Assembly (NCBI RefSeq): GCF_030717845.1
Contig: NZ_JAUZVZ010000001.1
Span: 124,001 to 188,000 of the forward strand
Origin: Alkalimonas collagenimarina
GTDB lineage: Bacteria > Pseudomonadota > Gammaproteobacteria > Enterobacterales > Alteromonadaceae
Reading direction: 5' to 3'
Length of the DNA: 64,000 bases
Part shown: in pieces, positions 60,659 through 64,000 of the stretch
Numbering within the stretch: position 1 is the stretch's first letter
How the letters are laid out: each line of letters opens with the position of its first letter
Made by a program: the position numbers and the translations under genes
Notes under the pieces: generated by a model
Databases searched by the model: none
What the model was told of the DNA's origin: nothing
What the model saw: the letters and a program-made list of their open reading frames with translations, nothing else

Positions 60659-61564
60659 CTAGGTGGTCAGCGGGGATCTTAAGCGACGAATATCTGCCTG
60701 CGGCGGTGCGCCAAACAAGCGGCTGTATTCGCGGCTGAATTGCGATGGGCTTTCATAGCCAACTTTGTAGCTTGCGGTCGCCGCTTCCAAGCCTTCGTAC
60801 AACATGATGCGCCGGGCTTCATTTAAACGTAATTGTTTCTGAAACTGTAAGGGGGACATAGAGGTGACCGCTTTAAAGCTTTGAAACAGTGAAGACTCAC
60901 TTAAATGAGCGGCATCAGCCAGATCTTTAATGCGTAGCGGCTGGTGAAAACGCTGGTGCAGGATGTCTATAACCTTGCTGATGCGATGAGCCTGGCTGTC
61001 TATCAGTGTGAATTCCCGCAACTGGCTGCCGACTGGGCCCAGCAATAAACGATACAGCATTTCCCGTTTCAGTAATGGTAATAATACCGGAATATCCTCT
61101 GGTGACTGCATCAGCTGAACCAGACGATGAAATACGGATACTAACTCTAGATCAGCATCGCCCATAGCAATGCCACGAGCCGGTGTGGTTGGCTGCGGTA
61201 CCTTAGCTGCCAGGTCAATCACCAGATCGGTCAGCTCACGTAAGTCCAGGCTAACGCTCAAGGCAAGATAAGGTTTCTCCGGACTGGCAGTAATTACCTT
61301 CCCACTCACCGGCAAGGTAACCGGAGCCAGCAAGTACTGCAACTCATGATACTGCAGCCGTTCATTGCCCAGCCAAACTTGTTTGGAGCCCTGCACCAAT
61401 AAACATAAGGTCGGTTCATAAATAGTAGGGGCTGCTGCTGTCGGGCCATCACTGCGGTACAACCTGACACCAGGGATTGCTGTATCGTTAAAGCCGGTTG
61501 ACTGAATAGCTGCTTGCAGTGGTTGCAGCATGTGCAGGCGTAAACGTTCACGTTCATCAGTCAT
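60659..61564 (-). CDS. AraC-family regulator with AraC_N domain
   Basis: 301 residues. N-terminal cupin-like AraC_N domain (YEPTLCLLVQGSKQVWLG) and a C-terminal pair of helix-turn-helix motifs (LRIKDLADAAHLSESSLFQSFKAVT and the RRIMLYEGLEAATASYKVGYESPSQFSREYSRLFG block, about 210-290). Converges with azoR. Its target is probably a nearby oxidoreductase, but none lies divergent to it. Confidence 0.9.
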   Translation of the reverse strand: MTDERERLRLHMLQPLQAAIQSTGFNDTAIPGVRLYRSDGPTAAAPTIYEPTLCLLVQGSKQVWLGNERLQYHELQYLLAPVTLPVSGKVITASPEKPYLALSVSLDLRELTDLVIDLAAKVPQPTTPARGIAMGDADLELVSVFHRLVQLMQSPEDIPVLLPLLKREMLYRLLLGPVGSQLREFTLIDSQAHRISKVIDILHQRFHQPLRIKDLADAAHLSESSLFQSFKAVTSMSPLQFQKQLRLNEARRIMLYEGLEAATASYKVGYESPSQFSREYSRLFGAPPQADIRRLRSPLTT

Positions 61565-61699
61565 ATTTGTATCTCCATCTTACTGATAAACGAAGTATAA
61601 GCAGCTAACCCGGCTTTGCCTATCGCTGTCACCATCCTTTGTAGGATCAGGCAAGAAGTGCGGAGTTTAAGGCAGCGACCTTGAATCCAACCGATAGCC

Positions 61700-61861
61700 T
61701 TAAGCACCCGGGTGGCTGTAGTCTGGCGGATATGCTTCAGCCTGGTCGCCAGCAAGCACGGATGCAGCAAGTAAGTGCACTGCGTTTTGTTGCAATGCCG
61801 GTGGCGTAAACGCCAGACTGGATGGATTGAACTTGTGTTGATTGGAGGTAAGTACGGACAT
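61700..61861 (-). CDS. Possible small protein, 53 residues
   Basis: MSVLTSNQHKFNPSSLAFTP .. ending EAYPPDYSHPGA. An AGGAAG ribosome site four bases before the ATG and protein-like composition support it. It lies in the otherwise empty 369 bases between the AraC gene and the methyltransferase gene, on the same strand as both. No family recognised. Could be a real small gene or chance. Confidence 0.38.
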   Translation of the reverse strand: MSVLTSNQHKFNPSSLAFTPPALQQNAVHLLAASVLAGDQAEAYPPDYSHPGA

Positions 61862-61933
61862 AATTCTTCCTGAGTTCCCCAAAAGCTGCCGTTAGTATAA
61901 AACCTCAAGTTAAGCTAAGGATCAAATAGGATC

Positions 61934-62641
61934 CTACTCAATTTCATCGCTTTTTATCCCATACCAACCGCTTATCATAAACGCCTGAAAAAAACGCACC
62001 GGTACTGCAATACCGCATTGCTTCAACAGCGCCTCGGTGTCTGTCGGTGAAATAATGGTGAGCTGTTCGCGCAGCACCGCAGGAAGTTTCTCCAGTGAAT
62101 CAGCGCTGGCGCCCATCAAAGCTTGCACCCTTTGCCAATTTTTTAGTATTAAGGGAAATCCATCGGCGTTTAGATCGTAGCTGAGTTCTGCGCTAACAAA
62201 AAAGCCGTTGTTGCTAAGACGCTGCCACATAGCCTGATAAAAACCGAGGCGGTCTTCACGTTTCACAAAGTGCGCCACCAGAATACTTAACACAACATCG
62301 TAGTGCTCACCTGGTGGCAAGTCCTGAACATAACCATGGATCAATTCACAGCGGTCCAGAATACCTGCCTGGCTAAGCCGTTCTGCACAGACCTCCAGCA
62401 TGCCCTTAGCGGGATCGATTCCGACAAAAGTCCACTGCGGAAACGACTGCGCCAAGGACAGTATTTCAGCGCCGGTACCAACCCCGACACACAATACCCG
62501 AGCGCGGGCAGGGGCAGGTTGCAAAATAAGACCAATCAGAAAGTGTAGGGTCGTGGCAAGGGTTGACAGTGGCAGGTTCTTTTTATCATAAGTACCTGCA
62601 GTGTTTGAGAAATGCTCGATTATCACGGAGTCGGCTTGCAT
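61934..62641 (-). CDS. Class I SAM-dependent methyltransferase
   Basis: 235 residues. RVLCVGVGTGAEILSLAQ (motif I, about 49-66), FVGIDPAKGMLEVC (motif II), YDVVLSILVAHFV (motif IV), then a helical tail. Similar to small-molecule methyltransferases. ATG at 62641 has GAGG seven bases ahead. Divergent from an Rrf2-type regulator. Confidence 0.85.
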   Translation of the reverse strand: MQADSVIIEHFSNTAGTYDKKNLPLSTLATTLHFLIGLILQPAPARARVLCVGVGTGAEILSLAQSFPQWTFVGIDPAKGMLEVCAERLSQAGILDRCELIHGYVQDLPPGEHYDVVLSILVAHFVKREDRLGFYQAMWQRLSNNGFFVSAELSYDLNADGFPLILKNWQRVQALMGASADSLEKLPAVLREQLTIISPTDTEALLKQCGIAVPVRFFQAFMISGWYGIKSDEIE

Positions 62642-62780
62642 GAAGGCACCTCGTCTTCTCCAGTACATGAAAGGTAACTTTTATTGTTACATAAGATTCC
62701 ATTGGGAAGCAATACATGTAACCTTAAAAGTTTCATGATAAAATGCCAACAGGCAGGCCCAGGTAAATACAAGGTGAGTG

Positions 62781-63212
62781 ATGAGGAAAGACAGCAGATT
62801 GTCCCGGGTACTGCATATACTGGTGCATATGGCAGCCATTGCCCGGCCGGTAACGTCTGAAGAAATGGCCGAGATGATATCGACCAACCCCGTAGTGGTG
62901 CGCCGCACTATGGCGTTGTTGCGCGACGCCAATTATGTTACATCCACTAAGGGCCACCACGGTGGCTGGTTGCTGGCGAAGCCGCTAGCTAACATTACCT
63001 TACTGGATATCCACCATGCGCTTGGCGAGAGCAGTATTTTTACTATTGGTTTAAGCGACGAGCACAGCCATTGTGTGATTGAGCAAGCCGTCAATACGGC
63101 ATTAAAAGACGTAATGGATGAAGCGAAGGCTTTGATGCTGCAACGGTTTGGGCAAATCACGCTGGATCAGTTAGGGGCAGACAGGATATCCAGTTATTTG
63201 AATAAAGGCTGA
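62781..63212 (+). CDS. Rrf2-family transcriptional regulator
   Basis: 143 residues. SRLSRVLHILVHMAAIARPVTSEEMAEMISTNPVVVRRTMALLRDANYVTSTKGHHGGWLLAKP is the Rrf2 winged helix with GHHGGW wing. Only one Cys (HSHCVIEQ) instead of the three that hold the Fe-S cluster in IscR/NsrR, so it resembles the redox- or ligand-sensing YwnA/CymR branch. 139 bases from the divergent methyltransferase gene. Confidence 0.9.
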   Translation: MRKDSRLSRVLHILVHMAAIARPVTSEEMAEMISTNPVVVRRTMALLRDANYVTSTKGHHGGWLLAKPLANITLLDIHHALGESSIFTIGLSDEHSHCVIEQAVNTALKDVMDEAKALMLQRFGQITLDQLGADRISSYLNKG

Positions 63213-63402
63213 GCCAGCCCTAAAAGGTCACGTGATAACCGTTATGGAATAAGGGCATGACCTTAATTTCAAAATCAAAACCCGCTAACCAGTTTACACC
63301 TAAGCCAGTACGACGCTGGCGCGGAAAATACCTTAACGTTAGTGCATAGTCTGACTCTCATTTAAATTAGTAACAGTTCGAGCCTGTTGATATACTGCTA
63401 TA

Positions 63403-63424
63403 ACATACGGTACGTATGTATAAT
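63403..63424 (+). promoter_or_regulatory. Palindromic operator overlapping a promoter
   Basis: ACATACG-GTA-CGTATGT (63403-63419) is a perfect inverted repeat that directly abuts TATAAT (63419-63424). Looks like a repressor site on a promoter. It lies in 63213-63598, which otherwise holds no clear gene. Confidence 0.5.
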
Positions 63425-63542
63425 GAATTCATACCGCACGCATGCCAGCTCTCAACCTGAAGACGCCACGCTTATAGCCGTAGAAGCGTTTCAGCTCTTG
63501 GCGTCCGGTCTGTTAAAAGAGCCAGCAGAATCTACTAAATAA
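63423..63542 (+). pseudogene. 39-residue open frame behind the palindrome, possible gene remnant
   Basis: MNSYRTHASSQPEDATLIAV and ending LLKEPAESTK; ATG overlaps the TATAAT box, so if the promoter is used the message would be leaderless or start elsewhere. Possibly the truncated start of a TetR-like regulator whose operator remains. Weak evidence. Confidence 0.25.
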
Positions 63543-63598
63543 ACAGTGTGCCTCCAAATCAATTGGCTATTCACGGCATAGCTTTTAGCTTGGCGAGG

Positions 63599-64000
63599 TT
63601 ACGCAATGCCAGACATGCCTACATAACCTGGTAATGCTTTGATGCGTCCCATCCAGGCTCGAACTGCCGGGTAGGGATCAAGCGTTACGCCGCCCTCCCA
63701 AGCCAGTGCTACGTATGGGAACACGGCGCATTCAGCGATGGTTGGGCGGCCCAGTGCCAGCCATTGATGTTGGTTTAGGTGTTGTTCGAGCAATGATAAA
63801 AGTAGCGCACTTACTGCCAATGCCTGCTCTTTATTTAGCGGAATGCCAAACTTGTCTATCAGGCGTGCCGTATTAGGGCCATGCTGAACTTCGTTGGCGG
63901 CTGTCGATAGCCACTGCATTACCTCAGCCTGCTGGGCCGCGCCATCTGGCCACCACTGGTTGCCACCGTAACGACGAGCCAGATACACCAGTATCGCCTG
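63599..64000 (-). CDS. Glutathione S-transferase (C-terminal part, cut by window edge)
   Basis: The frame enters from the right edge (QAIL then VYLARRYGG) and ends at 63599, giving 133 residues of the helical C-terminal GST domain: WPDGAAQQAEVMQWLSTAANEVQHGP and RPTIAECAVFPYVALAWEGGVTLDPYPAVRAWMGRIKALPG, with the N-capping Asp replaced by Glu in TIAE. The thioredoxin-like N-domain lies outside the window. Confidence 0.88.
   Translation of the reverse strand, partial: QAILVYLARRYGGNQWWPDGAAQQAEVMQWLSTAANEVQHGPNTARLIDKFGIPLNKEQALAVSALLLSLLEQHLNQHQWLALGRPTIAECAVFPYVALAWEGGVTLDPYPAVRAWMGRIKALPGYVGMSGIA

Noticed and set aside
61561-61908. 115-codon minus-strand frame between the AraC and methyltransferase genes
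   Set aside because: Composition is rich in Cys/His/Arg as expected for a shadow frame; the 53-codon frame in another phase has the better ribosome site.

Overview
This window looks like the chromosome of a gammaproteobacterium, most likely an Alteromonadales/Chromatiaceae-type organism close to Rheinheimera or Alishewanella. The genus is inferred from gene content and order only. The left end has classical gammaproteobacterial synteny: tRNA-Val next to gltX, then serA-rpiA, fau with 6S RNA beside it, and ygfB-pepP-ubiH-ubiI followed by the glycine cleavage genes gcvT-gcvH-gcvP.

Layout. (1) 1-14880 is core genome: translation, serine, pentose, folate and ubiquinone metabolism, and the glycine cleavage system. 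(2) 14881-31262 is an accessory region that begins exactly behind the gcvP terminator. It is AT-rich up to about 26.6 kb. The 3' end of gcvP plus its terminator recurs as a second copy (19344-19745, about 95% identical over the last 290 bases) and as a third, decayed copy (31175-31262). The region is therefore built from at least two blocks, each ending in a foreign or old gcvP tail. Within it several genes are followed by attC-like integron recombination sites with no integrase gene in the window. The cargo is: membrane proteins of unknown function; a two-gene unit of a stand-alone GT51 glycosyltransferase and a nucleotidyltransferase; a 4-fold beta flower-like protein with a collagen-like tail; a DUF262 + HEPN nuclease pair; an HNH / middle component / DUF2326 ATPase operon of ABC-three-component type; a frameshifted DUF3800 gene; a peptidase; an Asp/Glu racemase; yefM-yoeB; and a pair of duplicated membrane genes. 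(3) 31263-34730 continues with higBA, a ParD-like gene overlapping a second methionine aminopeptidase, and a Tat-exported class V aminotransferase. (4) 34731-64000 is mostly ordinary chromosome: a diguanylate cyclase, an outer membrane protein, a pseudouridine synthase, a PLP amino acid decarboxylase, ChaC, RhlE, AzlCD, SatD/DUF3307, transporters, and many small regulator-plus-target units (LysR, XRE, TetR with ABC exporter, HxlR with azoreductase, AraC, Rrf2).

Scattered through 24.6-41.8 kb are at least eight fragments of one mobile element. Its ends carry GGGGTCAGATCAAAAT, and its interior encodes the start of a REP-associated tyrosine transposase (motif GVPEHIIQRGNNR). None is intact. Two of them have supplied new C-termini to neighbouring genes.

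How it fits together: the gcvP 3' end acts as an accretion point for blocks rich in predicted defence and toxin-antitoxin genes, part of it organised like an integron cassette array without its integrase. The genes most likely to form undescribed systems are the GT51-nucleotidyltransferase pair, the DUF262-HEPN pair, the HNH-ABC-three-component operon and the ParD-like/methionine aminopeptidase pair.
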